Origin: Chloroflexota bacterium
GTDB taxonomy: Bacteria > Chloroflexota > Dehalococcoidia > JACQUA01
Direction of reading: 5' to 3'
Assembly: GCA_016210565.1 (NCBI GenBank)
Contig: JACQUA010000352.1
Span: 1 to 40,072 of the forward strand
DNA: 40,072 bases
Shown: piece by piece, positions 15,331 through 26,559 of the stretch
Layout: each line of letters starts with the position of its first letter
Numbering within the stretch: position 1 is the stretch's first letter
Notes under the pieces: generated by a model
Told to the model about the DNA's origin: nothing
The model's input: only the letters and a program-made list of their open reading frames with translations
Database searches by the model: none
Program-made: the position numbers and the translations under genes

Positions 15331-16464
15331 CTATTCCACGGAGGTTGGTATCCAGTGCTTCCTCCTCACCAGCCAGTAGGTGAGGAGGGTAGCGACGATA
15401 GTGGAAGCTATGAGCACCACGGTGTACCAGCCAGCGTCCTGCGGGCCCATGCCGAAAGCCGGATTGCTGAGTATCGTCGCCAGCGTGTTCGGCACCAGGA
15501 CGGCGGCGCCAATGATGGTGAAATAGGTCATGGCCAGGGCCATGCGGTTATTGAGAATCTGGAGCTGGTTGTTATATATGCTCTGCAAGACTTCCAGGCC
15601 GGAAGCCAGCACCTCCGAAAGGTGTTCGGACAGTGCTATTTGGCGGTTAACGTCTTGAGAAAGGATGCCCAGACGCTCCAGCAGCTTATCTTCATTGGTG
15701 ATCAACTCGGCGTCGCCGTACCGCAACGTGTTGAGGACATCCACGGTGACCCAGAGGCCGTTGAGATAGGTTATCAGGGCATGCTTCATCTCGTATATCC
15801 TCCTGCCGACGACCGAGCGGGGGGTGTTGGGATTGATGAGGTCCTCGTTCAGCTTGTCGCCCTGTTCTTCTATCTCGCGCAGATGGTCGAAGTTTCTCTC
15901 GTTGTTGTCGTCAATAATCCGGATCAGGAGCATGGTCAGGCTGTCTTCCGGAAGGACATTCGCAGGTATTTTCTTCAGGAACGTCTCGGCGTATCTCCTC
16001 AGCCGGAAGAACCGTTTGTCTACGTTCAGGGTATGGATGCTCAACACGAAATTGCGGCGCAGCAGCATGAGTATTGGGTTCAGGGTAACCTCGAACTCCC
16101 GCACCTGGATGGCTGGAAGCATCAGCCCCATCTCGGTGTCGTAGTCTTCGTAGCCGGCGAAATCCCCCGCCAGGAGGGTGGTCACCAGCAGCTCGCTGAA
16201 GCCCATGGCCGAGGCGACCGGCCAGGCGTCCCTCGCCATGTCGGTCACCCAGCAGTCCGCCCAGGCGACCACGGCCCGTTGCGCCACGCCGAGTATTTCG
16301 GACATGGTGTCGCTTTCGATGCGCACTGTTTCGCCGGTGGGCATCAGGGCGGTGCAGAACCAGCTCTTCTCCGGGGCTACCGCGGCCATAATGCCATTCG
16401 CCCCGTTGGGGCGGGTGCCGGGAATGGTAGGCGGGACCCTCTGCTGGTTTATACCGGTCGCCAT
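15331..16464 (-). CDS. CorA-like divalent-cation transporter without GMN motif
   Basis: This 377-residue protein has the CorA layout: a large soluble N-terminal domain, a long helical stalk (about 180-310, including LSQDVNRQIALSEHLSEVL and YNNQLQILNNRMALAMTYFTIIGA) and two C-terminal membrane helices (about 312-333 and 346-366) followed by basic residues. In CorA the first helix ends in the ion-selectivity motif GMN; here the matching position reads FGMGP (337-341), so Asn is replaced by Gly. The substrate is therefore uncertain. ATG at 16464 follows AGAGG; the longer upstream frame is intergenic. A strong promoter lies 83 bp upstream. The stop abuts a dispersed hairpin. Confidence 0.8.
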   Translation of the reverse strand: MATGINQQRVPPTIPGTRPNGANGIMAAVAPEKSWFCTALMPTGETVRIESDTMSEILGVAQRAVVAWADCWVTDMARDAWPVASAMGFSELLVTTLLAGDFAGYEDYDTEMGLMLPAIQVREFEVTLNPILMLLRRNFVLSIHTLNVDKRFFRLRRYAETFLKKIPANVLPEDSLTMLLIRIIDDNNERNFDHLREIEEQGDKLNEDLINPNTPRSVVGRRIYEMKHALITYLNGLWVTVDVLNTLRYGDAELITNEDKLLERLGILSQDVNRQIALSEHLSEVLASGLEVLQSIYNNQLQILNNRMALAMTYFTIIGAAVLVPNTLATILSNPAFGMGPQDAGWYTVVLIASTIVATLLTYWLVRRKHWIPTSVE

Positions 16465-16546
16465 GTTTTCGTGCCTCTTTTTCGCCCGGTCAGGCCGGAC
16501 TAACCTGACCGGACGCGCCTCAGATAATACGTTCGGATAGGAATGA

Positions 16547-16575
16547 ATAATATTCCTTTCAACAGGTGCTGTCAA
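16547..16575 (-). promoter_or_regulatory. Sigma-A promoter of the CorA-like gene
   Basis: On the minus strand TTGACA (16575-16570), 17 bases and TATTAT (16552-16547) make a near-consensus promoter. The leader would be about 75 bases. Confidence 0.8.
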
Positions 16576-16576
16576 G

Positions 16577-16625
16577 AATTGAAGATTCGAAGTTCGAAGA
16601 TCGAAGATTCCCCACCCCAAGCTGC
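16577..16625. repeat. GAAGATTCGAAG repeat
   Basis: A short tandem of GAAGATTCGAAG-like units before CCCCACCCC. A similar stretch lies at 29533-29560. The rest of the gap 16465-16934 contains the two divergent promoters and no gene. Confidence 0.55.
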
Positions 16626-16784
16626 CGACTGCCCGACTGCTCGGACTGCCTGGACTGGTCAGGCTGCTTACGCTGGGAATCGCGCCCGGTTCACCGCCAG
16701 GGTTTCGATCCCGACGCGTCGGGACGAGGGGCCTCGCTACAGAGTTGCCCACCGTCTGAGTTGCACATTTGCAGATTCGCGCCC

Positions 16785-16814
16785 TTGACAATTCAAGGGG
16801 TAATGTGGTATATG
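16785..16814 (+). promoter_or_regulatory. Sigma-A promoter of the giant RCC1 protein gene
   Basis: TTGACA (16785-16790) is followed after 18 bases by TATATG (16809-16814). The leader to the start codon is about 115 bases. I did not recognise a riboswitch in it. Confidence 0.7.
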
Positions 16815-16934
16815 TTTGGGGTTTGGTGTTCCCGAAGCGGGTGTCCTGTAAACCATTTTGGCGCCGCACCGGTCTATTGTGTCAATGCTGGAGAACATCC
16901 CGAGATGCTTCCCTCGTGGTGAAGAGGACCTTGC

Positions 16935-19900
16935 ATGAAGCGGAGATTGTCCGATATCCTGGTTTCCCTTTGCCTCGTCGTGCTGCTGGTCGCCGTAACC
17001 TCGATTCCGCCGCTTACCCGTTTTGAAGCCGCGCAGGCGCAGACGGTTCCCTCCGGAGGGGTCTGGACCTGGGGACTCAATAGCTACGGGCAACTGGGCA
17101 ACGGCGGCACCACCAATAGTCCCACCCCTCTCCAGATACCCGGTCTCACCGCCATCACCGCCGTGTCCGGCGGCGACCGCCACAGCCTGGCGCTCAAGTC
17201 CGACGGCACGGTCTGGGCTTGGGGGGCCAACACCTACGGGCAACTGGGCAACGGCGCCACTACCGATAGCACCAGCCCGCTCCAGCTACCCGGTCTCACC
17301 GGGGTCGTCGCCATCGCCGCGGGCTATCTTCACAGCCTGGCGCTCAAGTCCGACGGCACGGTATGGGCCTGGGGGGCCAACGGCTACGGGCAGTTGGGTA
17401 ACGGCACGACGACTAGCAGCCCAACGCCGGTCCCGGTGAGCGGTCTCAGCGGGGTCATCGCCATCGCCGCCGGCAGCTATGCCCACAGCCTGGCCCTGAA
17501 ATCCGACGGCACGGTGTGGACCTGGGGATACAACGCTTACGGGCAGTTGGGTAACGGCACGACCGCCAACAGCTACACGCCGGCGCCGGTGACCGGTCTC
17601 ACCGGGGTTACCGCCATTGCCGGCGGCTACACCCACAGCCTTGCCCTGAAGTCCGACGGAACGGTGCGGGCCTGGGGATACAATGCCAGCGGGCAGTTGG
17701 GCGACGGGACCACCACCAATAGCTCCAGCCCGGTCCAGGTGACCGGCCTCAGCGGGATAACCGCCATCGGCGCCGGAGCCGCCCACAGCCTGGCCCTGAA
17801 GTCGGATGGCACGGTCTGGGCCTGGGGATACAATTACTACGGGCAGTTGGGCAACGGCACGACCGCCAACAGCCCCACTCCGGTCCAGGCGTCCGGTCTC
17901 ACCGGGGTAACGGCCATCGCCGGCGGCTATGCCCACAGCCTGGCCCTGAAGTCTGGCGGTACGGTGTGGGCCTGGGGGCATAACGGCTACGGACAACTGG
18001 GCAACGCGACTACCACTGACAGCCCAACGGCGGTCCAGGCCACCAGCCTCAGCGGGGCCATTGCCGTCGGCGCCGGGTTTTACCACAGCCTGGCGCTGAA
18101 AGCCGCAGCGCCGCCGCCAACGCCGACTCCGACGCCAACCCCGGCGCCCGGCGGAGCGGTGTGGGCCTGGGGCCGCAACGGCACCGGGCAGTTGGGCAAC
18201 GGCAGCACTACCGATAGCTACACACCAGTCCAGGTGAGCGGTCTCGCCGGGGTCACCGCCACGTCTGGCGGAGCCGGCCACAGCCTGGGCCTGAAATCAG
18301 ACGGCTCGGTGTGGGCCTGGGGACTCAATTTCTATGGACAGTTGGGCAATGGGACCACCGTCAACAGCCCGACTCCGGTCCAGGTGACGGGTCTCAGTGG
18401 CGTAACCGCCATCGCTGGCGGCTACCATCACAGCCTGGCCTTGAACTCCGACGGCGCGGTGTGGGCCTGGGGACGCAATGACTTCGGCCAGTTGGGCAAC
18501 GGCACGATCAACACTTCCGCCCCCTACGGCATGACTACGCCGGTCCAGGTGACCGGTCTCACGGGCGTTATCGCTGTGGCCGGCGGCGGATTGCACAGCC
18601 TGGCCCTGAAGTCCGACGGCACGGTGTGGGCCTGGGGACACAATGTTTTCGGGCAGTTGGGCAACGGAGCCACCACCAGCAGCCCGGCACCCGTCCAGGT
18701 GACCGGTCTGAGCGGGGTCACCTCCATCGCCGGCGGTGGGTATCACAGCCTGGCGGTGAAGTCGGACGGCACGGCCTGGGCCTGGGGATACAATAGCTAC
18801 GGACAGTTGGGCAACGGCGCTACCGACATTGCTCCGCACCCTACTCCCCTCCAGGTGGCCGGTCTCAGCGGGTTAACGGCCATCGCAGCCGGCGCGGAGC
18901 ACAGCCTGGCCCTGAAGTCCGACGGCTCGGTTTGGGCCTGGGGGGCCAATTCGAATGGGCAGTTGGGGAACGGCACCATAACCGTCAGTAGCGTGACGCC
19001 GGTTCCGGTGAGCGGTCTGGGCGGCGTCACCGCAATCGCCGGTGGGAGCGAGCACAGCGTTGCCCTGAAGTCCAATGGCACCGTGTGGACCTGGGGACTC
19101 AACAACTACGGACAGTTGGGCAACGGGACCACCATCATCAACAGCTCAACTCCGGTCCAGACGACCGGTCTCACCGGCGCGATTGCTATTGGCGCCGGGT
19201 CTTACCACAGTCTGGCGGTGAAACCCCCGGCCCCTCCCCCGACGCCGACGCCCAGCCCGTCACCGACTCCGTCGCCGTCACCTTCACCTACGCCCACGCC
19301 ATCACCTTCACCATCGCCGTCGCCGACGCCGACAACAACGCCGGACGTCTGGTCCTGGGGAGGCAATTCCCAGGGACAGTTGGGAAACGGAACTACTACT
19401 AATAGTTCCACGCCGGCGCCGGTATCCGGTCTCAGCGGGGTAACGGCCGTCGCCGGCGGGCTCTATCACAGCCTGGCCCTGAAGTCCGACGGCACGGTCC
19501 GGGCCTGGGGCTACAATGACTCCGGGCAGTTGGGCAACGGAACAACTACCAACAGCGTGACGCCGGTCCAGGTGTCCGGTCTCAGCGGGGCCACCGCCAT
19601 CGCCAGCGGCAACCGGCACAGTATCGCCCTGACGTCCAACGGCACGGTCCGGGCCTGGGGACTGAATAGCTACGGTCAGTTGGGGAACGGCAACACCGGC
19701 AACAGCTATAACCCGGTCCAGGTGACCGGGCTCAGCGGGGTCATTGCTATCGCCGGCGGCAACGTGCACAGCTTGGCCCTGAAGTCCGACGGCACGGTCT
19801 GGGCCTGGGGCAACAACGTTTACGGTCAGTTGGGGAACGGCACTACGACTAACAGCACGACGCCGGTCCAGGTGACCGGGCTCAGCGGGATCACCGCCAT

Positions 19901-22900
19901 CGCCGGCGGCTATGCTCATAGCCTGGCTCTCAAGTCCGACGGCACGGTCTGGGCCTGGGGCAACAACGTTTACGGTCAGTTGGGCAACGGCACGGTCAAT
20001 ACCTCCCCGCCCTACGGTATCCCTACGCCGGTCCAGGTATCCGGTCTCAGCGGCGTCACTGCCGTCGCCGGCGGCTCATATCACAGTATGGCTTTGAAGT
20101 CCGACGGCACGGTCCGGGCCTGGGGCTACAACTACTACGGACAGTTGGGTAACAGCGCCACTGCCGATAGCCCCAGTCCGATCCAGGTGACCGGGATCAG
20201 CGGGGCCGCCGCCGTCGCCGGCGGTTGGTATCACAGCCTGGCACTGAAGTCCGACGGCACGGTCCGGGCCTGGGGCTACAATGACGCGGGGCAGTTAGGC
20301 AATGGAACAACCACTGACAGTCCCGCGCCGGTCCAGGCGACCGGTCTCAGCGGGATCACCGCCATCGGCGCCGGGTTTTACCACAGCCTGGCGCTCAAAG
20401 CCCCCGGCGCAGCCCCGACGCCAACGCCAACGATCTCCCCCACCCCTACAGTTACCCCATCGCCAACGCCCAGTCCGTCTCCGTCACCGTCGCCATCACC
20501 TTCCCCTTCCCCCACACCGACGCCATCGCCGACGCCAGCACCTTCCCCCACGCCCACCCCATCCCCATCGCCTTCGCCGACGCCCGCTCCGGGCGGCGAA
20601 GTGTGGTCCTGGGGGAGCAATGGCCACGGACAGTTGGGCAACGGCGCTACCGCCAACAGCAGCAGCCCGGGCCAGGTGACGACTCTCAACGGAATCATGG
20701 GCGTCGCCGCGAGCTACATGAACAGCATGGCGCTGGGGTCCGGCGGCGCCGTATGGGCCTGGGGGAACAACTGGTACGGTCAGTTGGGTAATGGAACGAC
20801 CACTATCGGCCCCACATCCACGCCGGTCCAGGTGGCCGGTCTGAGCGGGGTGACGGCTGTCTCTAGCGGTGAGTACCACAGCCTGGCATTGAAGTCCGAT
20901 GGCTCGGTCTGGGCCTGGGGATGGAATGGCTACGGGCAGTTGGGCAACGGCGCTGGCGCCGATAGCTACACGCCAGTCCAGGTGCCCGGTCTCAGCGGGA
21001 TCACCGCCATCGCCGGGGGGTACTTTCACAATCTGGCCCTGAAGTCCGACGGCACCGTCTGGGCCTGGGGGTATAACAGCGCCGGACAGGTTGGCAACGG
21101 CACTGTCAACACTTCCGCCCCCTACGGCGTCGCCACGCCGGTCCAGGTGACCGGTCTCACGGGCGTTATCGCTGTGGCTGGCGGCGGATTTCACAGCATG
21201 GCTCTCAAGTCCGACGGCACGGTCTGGACCTGGGGATCGAATGGCCATGGGCAACTGGGCATCGGAACGACCGCTGACAGCGCCGCGCCGGTCCAGGTGA
21301 CCGGCCTCAGTGGAATAGCGGCCATCGGCGGGGGCTACAACCACAGCCTCGCGATCAAGTCCGACGGCACCGTCTGGGCCTGGGGATGGAACAACTACGG
21401 GCAACTGGGCAACGGAACATCCGCTGACAGCGCCGCGCCGGTCCAGGTATCCGTTCTCAGCGGCGTCACTGCCGTCGCCGGCGGCGCGTATCACAGCATG
21501 GCCCTCAAGTCCGACGGCACGGTCTGGACCTGGGGAAGCAGCCAGTTCGGCCAGTTGGGCAACGGCCTTACCGCCAACAGCTTGACACCGGTGCAGGCGG
21601 GTCTCACCGGGGTGACCGCCATCGCCGCCGGGTTTTACCACAGCCTGGCGCTCAAAGCCACGGGCGCACCCCCAACGCCGACCCCCGGTCCGTCACCGTC
21701 GCCTTCACCATCGCCTTCGCCCTCACCCTCGCCCACTCCGTCGCCCTCCCCCACGCCTTCACCCACCGCCAGCCCGTCGCCGTCTCCGACCCCGTCGCCA
21801 ACGCCCACGCCCTCTCCCACACCCACCACCAGCCCCACTCCGACGCCGACAGCGACGCCTCCGGCTGGCGCGGGGGAGGTCTGGGACTGGGGTCTCAACG
21901 ACCGCGGGCAGTTGGGCAACAACACGACTACCAACAGCTCCACGCCTGTACAGGTGCTGGGTCTCAGCGGGGTGACCGCCGTCGCCGGCGGCCGCGACTT
22001 CAGCCTGGCCTTGAGGTCTGACAGCACGGTCTGGGCCTGGGGATACAACGGTGGTGGACAGCTCGGCAACGGCACCAGCATTGATAGCCCCGTCCCGGTC
22101 CAGGTAACCGGTCTCAATGCTGTCACCGCCATCGCCGGCGGCTTCCGATATAGCCTGGCCCTGAAGTCCGACGGCACGGTCTGGGCCTGGGGAGACAATT
22201 TCTTCGGGCAGTTGGGCAACGGCACAACCGGGGTCAGCGCGGCGCCGGTCCTGGTGAGCGGGCTCGGCGGGGTCACCGCCATTGCCGCCGGGGGCCAGCA
22301 CAGCCTGGCCCTGAAGTCCGACGGCACAGTGTGGGCCTGGGGGAAGAACAGCGAAGGGCAGTTGGGCAACGGCGCCGCCGACTTTGTCGCACACCCCACC
22401 CCCTTCCAGGTGACCGGTCTCAGCGGGGTCAGCAGCATCGCCGCAGGCTACGAACACAGCCTGGCGCTGATGTCCGACGGCACGGTCCGGGCCTGGGGGA
22501 ACAACATCGAAGGGCAGTTGGGCAACGGCTCTGTCACCAGCAGCCCGGCTCCAGTCCAGGTGGCCGGTCTCAGCGGGGTCAGCGCCATCGCCGCCGGCTA
22601 TCTCCACAGCCTGGCGCTGATGTCCGACGGCACGGTCCGGGCCTGGGGATGGAACGCTTACGGGCAACTGGGTAACGGCGCTACCGGGGCCAGCCTCGCT
22701 CCGGTGCAGGTGAGCGGTCCCGGCGGAGTGACCGCCATTGCCGCAGGGGGCGACCACAGCCTGGCGCTGAAGTCCAACGGCACGGCGTGGGCCTGGGGGC
22801 TTAACGGCTATGGACAGTTGGGCAGCGGCACGACCACAGATAGCTACACGCCGGTCCAGGTGACAGGGCTCACGGGGGTGGCCGCCATCGGCGCCGGGTT

Positions 22901-25745
22901 TTACCACAGCCTGGCGGTAACAGCCGCGGCTCCACCTGCGACGCCGACGCCCGGTCCATCACCGTCGCCTTCGCCCATGCCGGCGCCTTCGCCGTCGCCA
23001 TTTCCAACTCCCTCGCCTTTACCATCACCGTCGCCTTCGCCAACGCCGTCTCCGACCCCCTCGCCAATGCCCGCACCATCCCCGACGCCCACCCCTTCAC
23101 CGTCGCCAACACCGTCGCCCTCGGCCACACCCACTCCCACCCCGGGCCCATCACCAACACCGACAACGACGCCTCCCGCTGGCGCCGCAGAGGTCTGGGC
23201 CTGGGGGTCCAATGGCCACGGACAGTTGGGCACGGGCGGTACTCTCGATAGCTACACGCCGGTGCAGATAATCGGTTTCACCGGGGTAACCGTCGTCGCC
23301 GGCGGCGACGACCACAGTCTGGCGCTCAGATCCGATGGCACGGTCTGGGCCTGGGGACGGAACAACTACGGGCAACTGGGCAATGGGACTACCGCCGACA
23401 GCTCCGTGCCCGGGCCGGCGGCCGGTCCCGGGGGCGTCAGTGCCATCGCTAGCGGCGGCTACCACAGTCTGGCCCTGAAGTCCGACGGCACAGTCTGGAC
23501 CTGGGGGAACAATTACTACGGGCAGTTGGGCAATGGGACGAGCACCAGTAACCCCACGTCCGCCCCGGTCCAGGTGGCCGGTCTCACGGGTATTGTCGCC
23601 GTGGCCGGCGGCGGATTTCACAGCCTGGCCCTCAAGTCCGACGGCTCGGTCTGGACCTGGGGATGGAATTACTACGGACAACTGGGCAACGGGGCTACCA
23701 CCGATAGCTCCGTGCCGGCGCCAGTACCCGGTCTCAGCGGAATAACGGCCGTCGCCGCGGGCGACTGGCACAGTCTGGCGCTGAAGTCCGACGGCACCGT
23801 CTGGGCCTGGGGCTACAACACTTACGGGCAGTTGGGCAACGGCGCTATCACTTACAGCTATACACCGGTACAGGTGACCGGGATCAGCGGCGTCACCGCT
23901 ATCGCTGCCGGAGCTGCCCACAGCCTGGCCCTGAAGGCGAATGGCTCGGTTTGGGCCTGGGGGTGGAACAGCAACGGACAGTTGGGCAACGGCGCCGGCG
24001 CCGACAGCGCCAGTCCGGTACAGGTGACCGGTCTCAGTGGAATAACAGCCATCGCCGGCGGCCATTCTCACAGCCTGGCGCTGAAGCCCGACGGCACGGT
24101 CTGGGCCTGGGGCCGTAACCAAAACGGACAGTTAGGCAACGGAATGACCACTAACAGCGCAACGCCGGTCCAGGCGACCGGTCTCACCGGGGTGACCGCC
24201 ATCGGCGCCGGGTATGACCACAGCCTGGCGGTGAAAGGCCCCGGCGCGCCGCCGACGCCAACGCCTGCACCCTCGGCCTCACCCACCGCGTCACCGACAC
24301 CGTCGCCAACGCCCACACCATCGCCTACACCCACACCCAGTCCAAGCCCGTCGCCGACTCCGACGCCCACGGCGACGCCAGCCCCCGGGGGAGACGTCTG
24401 GACCTGGGGATTGAACAACGAAGGACAGTTGGGCAACGGTACGAACACTGATAGCTCCACACCGGTCCAGGTAATCGGGATCAGCGGGGTCACCGCCGTC
24501 GCGGGCGGCTATGCTCACAGCGTTGCGTTGAGGTCCGACGGGACGTCCTGGGACTGGGGATGGAACGGCTCCGGGCAACTGGGCAACGGCGCAACCACCA
24601 ATAGCTCGACGCCGTTGCTGGTGTCCGGTGTCAGCGGGGTCACCGCCATCGCCGGGGGCAGTCTTCACAGCCTGGCCCTGCAGTCCGATGGCACGGTCTG
24701 GGCCTGGGGATACAATGTCTACGGGCAGTTGGGCAACGGCGACACCAGCAACAGCCCGACGCCGGTGCAGGTTACGGGACTCAGCGGGGTTATCGCCGTC
24801 GCCGGCGGCAACGTGCACAGCCTGGCCCTGAAGTCCGATGGCACCGTCTGGGCCTGGGGGGCCAATGGCGGCGGACAGTTGGGCAACGGGACCGGCGCCA
24901 ACAGCTCAACGCCGGTGCAGGTTACGGGACTCAGCGGGGTCACCGCCGTCGCCGCAGGGGGTGACCACAGTCTGGCGGTCAAATCCGACGGCACCGCGTG
25001 GGCCTGGGGATTCAATACCTACGGACAGTTAGGCAATGGAACAACCACCTACGCCTCCACGCCGGTGCAGGTGTCCGGTCTCACCGGGGTTATCGCCGTC
25101 GCCGGGGGCGTGTCTCACAGCCTGGCCCTGAAGTCCGACGGCACGGTCCGGTCCTGGGGGCTTAATGACAGGGGGCAGTTGGGCAACGGCACTACTAACA
25201 CCTCCTACCCCTACGGCATCACCACGCCGGTGCAGGTGACCGGTCTCAGCGGGGTGACGGCTATCGCCGGAGGCTATGCCCACACCCTGGCCCTGAAGTC
25301 CGGCGGCACGGTCTGGACCTGGGGATCCAACGGTTACGGCCAGTTGGGCATTGGCAGCACCGTCAACAGCTCAGTTCCGGTCCAGGTGACCGGTCTCAGC
25401 GGGGTGGTGGCCATCGGCGCCGGCTATCAGCACAGCCTCGCGGTGAAAGCGGCCGGCGCGCCGCTGACGCCAACGCCAACGGCGTCCCCCACAGCTACGC
25501 CCTCACCCACTCCCACGCCCGACCGGCCGCCGACGCCAATTCCATCTCCTACAGCCGTCCCCTTTCCGGGGGATGCCAACGGCGACGGTGTGGTTAACAT
25601 CATGGACTTGATGGCGGTGGTCGCGTCACTCAACAAGAAAAACGGCAACCCCGGCTTTGACGCGAAGGCCGATCTCAACGGGGACGGCATAGTGGACATC
25701 TACGACCTGACCATCGTGGGGATCCATTTCGGCTGGACGCCGTAA
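16935..25745 (+). CDS. Giant secreted protein with seven RCC1 propellers and C-terminal dockerin
   Basis: The 2936-residue product (roughly 290 kDa) starts with a Sec signal peptide ([21 protein letters not shown], likely cut after AQA near residue 36). Forty-nine RCC1 repeats follow, each about 50 residues with VWAWGxNxYGQLGNG, then a [17 protein letters not shown] part. They fall into seven groups of exactly seven. Each group is followed by a Pro/Ser/Thr-rich linker, at about residues 389-407, 762-804, 1156-1221, 1575-1647, 1996-2086, 2435-2486 and 2838-2876. A type I dockerin closes the protein (2878-2936) with two calcium loops, [13 protein letters not shown] and [13 protein letters not shown]. 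Each group should fold into one seven-bladed propeller. ATG at 16935 follows AGAGGA. No cohesin is in the window, so the dockerin partner is unknown. The function is probably extracellular binding or scaffolding (inference). Confidence 0.93.
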   Translation: MKRRLSDILVSLCLVVLLVAVTSIPPLTRFEAAQAQTVPSGGVWTWGLNSYGQLGNGGTTNSPTPLQIPGLTAITAVSGGDRHSLALKSDGTVWAWGANTYGQLGNGATTDSTSPLQLPGLTGVVAIAAGYLHSLALKSDGTVWAWGANGYGQLGNGTTTSSPTPVPVSGLSGVIAIAAGSYAHSLALKSDGTVWTWGYNAYGQLGNGTTANSYTPAPVTGLTGVTAIAGGYTHSLALKSDGTVRAWGYNASGQLGDGTTTNSSSPVQVTGLSGITAIGAGAAHSLALKSDGTVWAWGYNYYGQLGNGTTANSPTPVQASGLTGVTAIAGGYAHSLALKSGGTVWAWGHNGYGQLGNATTTDSPTAVQATSLSGAIAVGAGFYHSLALKAAAPPPTPTPTPTPAPGGAVWAWGRNGTGQLGNGSTTDSYTPVQVSGLAGVTATSGGAGHSLGLKSDGSVWAWGLNFYGQLGNGTTVNSPTPVQVTGLSGVTAIAGGYHHSLALNSDGAVWAWGRNDFGQLGNGTINTSAPYGMTTPVQVTGLTGVIAVAGGGLHSLALKSDGTVWAWGHNVFGQLGNGATTSSPAPVQVTGLSGVTSIAGGGYHSLAVKSDGTAWAWGYNSYGQLGNGATDIAPHPTPLQVAGLSGLTAIAAGAEHSLALKSDGSVWAWGANSNGQLGNGTITVSSVTPVPVSGLGGVTAIAGGSEHSVALKSNGTVWTWGLNNYGQLGNGTTIINSSTPVQTTGLTGAIAIGAGSYHSLAVKPPAPPPTPTPSPSPTPSPSPSPTPTPSPSPSPSPTPTTTPDVWSWGGNSQGQLGNGTTTNSSTPAPVSGLSGVTAVAGGLYHSLALKSDGTVRAWGYNDSGQLGNGTTTNSVTPVQVSGLSGATAIASGNRHSIALTSNGTVRAWGLNSYGQLGNGNTGNSYNPVQVTGLSGVIAIAGGNVHSLALKSDGTVWAWGNNVYGQLGNGTTTNSTTPVQVTGLSGITAIAGGYAHSLALKSDGTVWAWGNNVYGQLGNGTVNTSPPYGIPTPVQVSGLSGVTAVAGGSYHSMALKSDGTVRAWGYNYYGQLGNSATADSPSPIQVTGISGAAAVAGGWYHSLALKSDGTVRAWGYNDAGQLGNGTTTDSPAPVQATGLSGITAIGAGFYHSLALKAPGAAPTPTPTISPTPTVTPSPTPSPSPSPSPSPSPSPTPTPSPTPAPSPTPTPSPSPSPTPAPGGEVWSWGSNGHGQLGNGATANSSSPGQVTTLNGIMGVAASYMNSMALGSGGAVWAWGNNWYGQLGNGTTTIGPTSTPVQVAGLSGVTAVSSGEYHSLALKSDGSVWAWGWNGYGQLGNGAGADSYTPVQVPGLSGITAIAGGYFHNLALKSDGTVWAWGYNSAGQVGNGTVNTSAPYGVATPVQVTGLTGVIAVAGGGFHSMALKSDGTVWTWGSNGHGQLGIGTTADSAAPVQVTGLSGIAAIGGGYNHSLAIKSDGTVWAWGWNNYGQLGNGTSADSAAPVQVSVLSGVTAVAGGAYHSMALKSDGTVWTWGSSQFGQLGNGLTANSLTPVQAGLTGVTAIAAGFYHSLALKATGAPPTPTPGPSPSPSPSPSPSPSPTPSPSPTPSPTASPSPSPTPSPTPTPSPTPTTSPTPTPTATPPAGAGEVWDWGLNDRGQLGNNTTTNSSTPVQVLGLSGVTAVAGGRDFSLALRSDSTVWAWGYNGGGQLGNGTSIDSPVPVQVTGLNAVTAIAGGFRYSLALKSDGTVWAWGDNFFGQLGNGTTGVSAAPVLVSGLGGVTAIAAGGQHSLALKSDGTVWAWGKNSEGQLGNGAADFVAHPTPFQVTGLSGVSSIAAGYEHSLALMSDGTVRAWGNNIEGQLGNGSVTSSPAPVQVAGLSGVSAIAAGYLHSLALMSDGTVRAWGWNAYGQLGNGATGASLAPVQVSGPGGVTAIAAGGDHSLALKSNGTAWAWGLNGYGQLGSGTTTDSYTPVQVTGLTGVAAIGAGFYHSLAVTAAAPPATPTPGPSPSPSPMPAPSPSPFPTPSPLPSPSPSPTPSPTPSPMPAPSPTPTPSPSPTPSPSATPTPTPGPSPTPTTTPPAGAAEVWAWGSNGHGQLGTGGTLDSYTPVQIIGFTGVTVVAGGDDHSLALRSDGTVWAWGRNNYGQLGNGTTADSSVPGPAAGPGGVSAIASGGYHSLALKSDGTVWTWGNNYYGQLGNGTSTSNPTSAPVQVAGLTGIVAVAGGGFHSLALKSDGSVWTWGWNYYGQLGNGATTDSSVPAPVPGLSGITAVAAGDWHSLALKSDGTVWAWGYNTYGQLGNGAITYSYTPVQVTGISGVTAIAAGAAHSLALKANGSVWAWGWNSNGQLGNGAGADSASPVQVTGLSGITAIAGGHSHSLALKPDGTVWAWGRNQNGQLGNGMTTNSATPVQATGLTGVTAIGAGYDHSLAVKGPGAPPTPTPAPSASPTASPTPSPTPTPSPTPTPSPSPSPTPTPTATPAPGGDVWTWGLNNEGQLGNGTNTDSSTPVQVIGISGVTAVAGGYAHSVALRSDGTSWDWGWNGSGQLGNGATTNSSTPLLVSGVSGVTAIAGGSLHSLALQSDGTVWAWGYNVYGQLGNGDTSNSPTPVQVTGLSGVIAVAGGNVHSLALKSDGTVWAWGANGGGQLGNGTGANSSTPVQVTGLSGVTAVAAGGDHSLAVKSDGTAWAWGFNTYGQLGNGTTTYASTPVQVSGLTGVIAVAGGVSHSLALKSDGTVRSWGLNDRGQLGNGTTNTSYPYGITTPVQVTGLSGVTAIAGGYAHTLALKSGGTVWTWGSNGYGQLGIGSTVNSSVPVQVTGLSGVVAIGAGYQHSLAVKAAGAPLTPTPTASPTATPSPTPTPDRPPTPIPSPTAVPFPGDANGDGVVNIMDLMAVVASLNKKNGNPGFDAKADLNGDGIVDIYDLTIVGIHFGWTP
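18101..18156 (+). repeat. Linker 1 coding repeat (PT-rich)
   Basis: DNA for the shortest Pro/Thr linker, between propellers 1 and 2. The later linkers lie at about 19221-19346, 20401-20598, 21657-21877, 22920-23192, 24237-24392 and 25448-25568. All are low-complexity (CCNACN/CCNTCN) and vary in length. Confidence 0.8.
25571..25742 (+). other. Dockerin type I domain of the giant protein
   Basis: Two EF-hand-like segments with Asp/Asn calcium ligands (DANGDG at residues 2880-2885, and DLNGDG), about 35 residues apart, each followed by a helix ([22 protein letters not shown]). In known systems such domains bind cohesins on scaffoldins or cell-surface proteins. Confidence 0.85.
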
Positions 25746-25898
25746 GACTGCATCCGGAGCGCCCCACGGTCGATAGCCCGCCGCTTTCCTGACGCCGGGC
25801 CGGCTCCATCTCCGTATTCAAAATCCCAATGTTCGAATACCGAAAGCCGGTCCGCGGCTTCTCGCTTCCGACTTCTCACCTCCCACCTCCAAAACGGT

Positions 25899-25956
25899 GG
25901 GTTCGCACAGCCACCACACTTCCCCCTGCCCCCTCTGTGCTTAACCCACCCTGCCG
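25899..25956. repeat. GGTGGGTTCGC...AACCCACCC palindromic element
   Basis: A copy of the 58-bp palindromic family lies in the gap 25746-26071, which otherwise holds a promoter and no gene. Confidence 0.75.
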
Positions 25957-25980
25957 GGGTACTCAGGATCCCTCCGAGTT

Positions 25981-26009
25981 TTGACAAATTTGATGGCGGC
26001 GGCTAAAAT
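25981..26009 (+). promoter_or_regulatory. Sigma-A promoter of the NFU gene
   Basis: TTGACA (25981-25986), 17 bases and TAAAAT (26004-26009) form a near-consensus promoter 63 bases before the start codon. Confidence 0.85.
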
Positions 26010-26071
26010 GAAAGTGATTCTATGTCAATACGCAGCGCCTGCGAGAAGCAGGGGCTGGAAAAGGTGGAACA

Positions 26072-26308
26072 ATGGAAACCGTAAAAATTGAAAAAGAAAA
26101 GGTAGAAGCGGCCCTGGAAAAGATCAGGCCCTTTTTGGTCGCCGACGGCGGCAATGTGCAGTTGGTCGAGATCGTCGATGGCACGGTCAAGGTGAAACTG
26201 ACCGGGGCTTGCGGCGGCTGCGCCATGGCCCTGTATACCCTCAAGGGAGCGGTGGAACGGGTCATCAAGTCTGACATCCCGGCGGTGAAAGAGGTAGTCT
26301 CGGTCTAA
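26072..26308 (+). CDS. NFU-domain iron-sulfur cluster scaffold (NifU C-terminal type)
   Basis: This 78-residue protein consists only of the NFU domain: KVEAALEKIRPFLVADGGNVQLVEI at the start and GACGGCAMA with the cluster-binding CxxC at C47/C50. It assembles or carries a [4Fe-4S] cluster for delivery to apo-proteins. A need for it fits the ferredoxin-type proteins at 32445-33490. It is monocistronic: its own promoter lies upstream and a strong terminator 80 bases downstream. ATG at 26072 follows AGGTGG. Confidence 0.95.
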   Translation: METVKIEKEKVEAALEKIRPFLVADGGNVQLVEIVDGTVKVKLTGACGGCAMALYTLKGAVERVIKSDIPAVKEVVSV

Positions 26309-26387
26309 GGCCGGAGACCCGGGGGTGGAGGCTGGGGGCGTCTACGTGGTGAGATGGCCGCACTGTGCTTGACTGAGTTCAAACAAG

Positions 26388-26417
26388 ACCCGCTCCCCGA
26401 ACGGGGAGCGGGTTTTC
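26388..26417 (+). terminator. Intrinsic terminator after the NFU gene
   Basis: A perfect 11-bp stem, ACCCGCTCCCC and GGGGAGCGGGT, with loop GAAC is followed by TTT. It lies between the convergent NFU and lysC genes. Confidence 0.85.
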
Positions 26418-26446
26418 CGTTCTTGGGGAGCTACCACCGGGTTTCC

Positions 26447-26552
26447 TCTCCCTCGATGGGAGAGGATTAAGGTGAGGGTGACATTACCCGGCTGGCCTGC
26501 ATGGTACGCCGGTTGGTCCGGCTTAACGACACCCACAAGGGGTGTCGCTACG
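26447..26552. repeat. GAGAGG element and CGACACCC hairpin downstream of lysC
   Basis: TCTCCCTCGATGGGAGAGG with GGTGAGGGTGA (26447-26484) matches the element in the DUF559 3' end. CGACACCCACAAGGGGTGTCG (26527-26547) is a hairpin that, read on the minus strand, is preceded by GTAG. It lies about ten bases beyond the lysC stop and may act as its 3' end. Confidence 0.65.
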
Positions 26553-26559
26553 GGCAGGG

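Noticed and set aside
16465..16869. N-terminal extension of the CorA-like protein
   Set aside because: The frame is open but covers the promoter and a dispersed repeat; ATG at 16464 has a ribosome site.
16820..16934. Possible riboswitch in the leader of the giant protein gene
   Set aside because: Short GC-rich stems can be drawn, but I could not match any known riboswitch core; left unannotated.
17286..24818. Long open frames on the minus strand across the giant gene
   Set aside because: They are antisense shadows of a GC-rich repetitive gene; their translations are repetitive Gly/Asp/Val-rich text with no family match and they break at the linkers.
17085..25445. Regularly spaced direct repeats that might be a CRISPR array
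   Set aside because: The roughly 156-bp period lies inside one continuous reading frame and encodes RCC1 blades; there are no short identical repeats with unique spacers.
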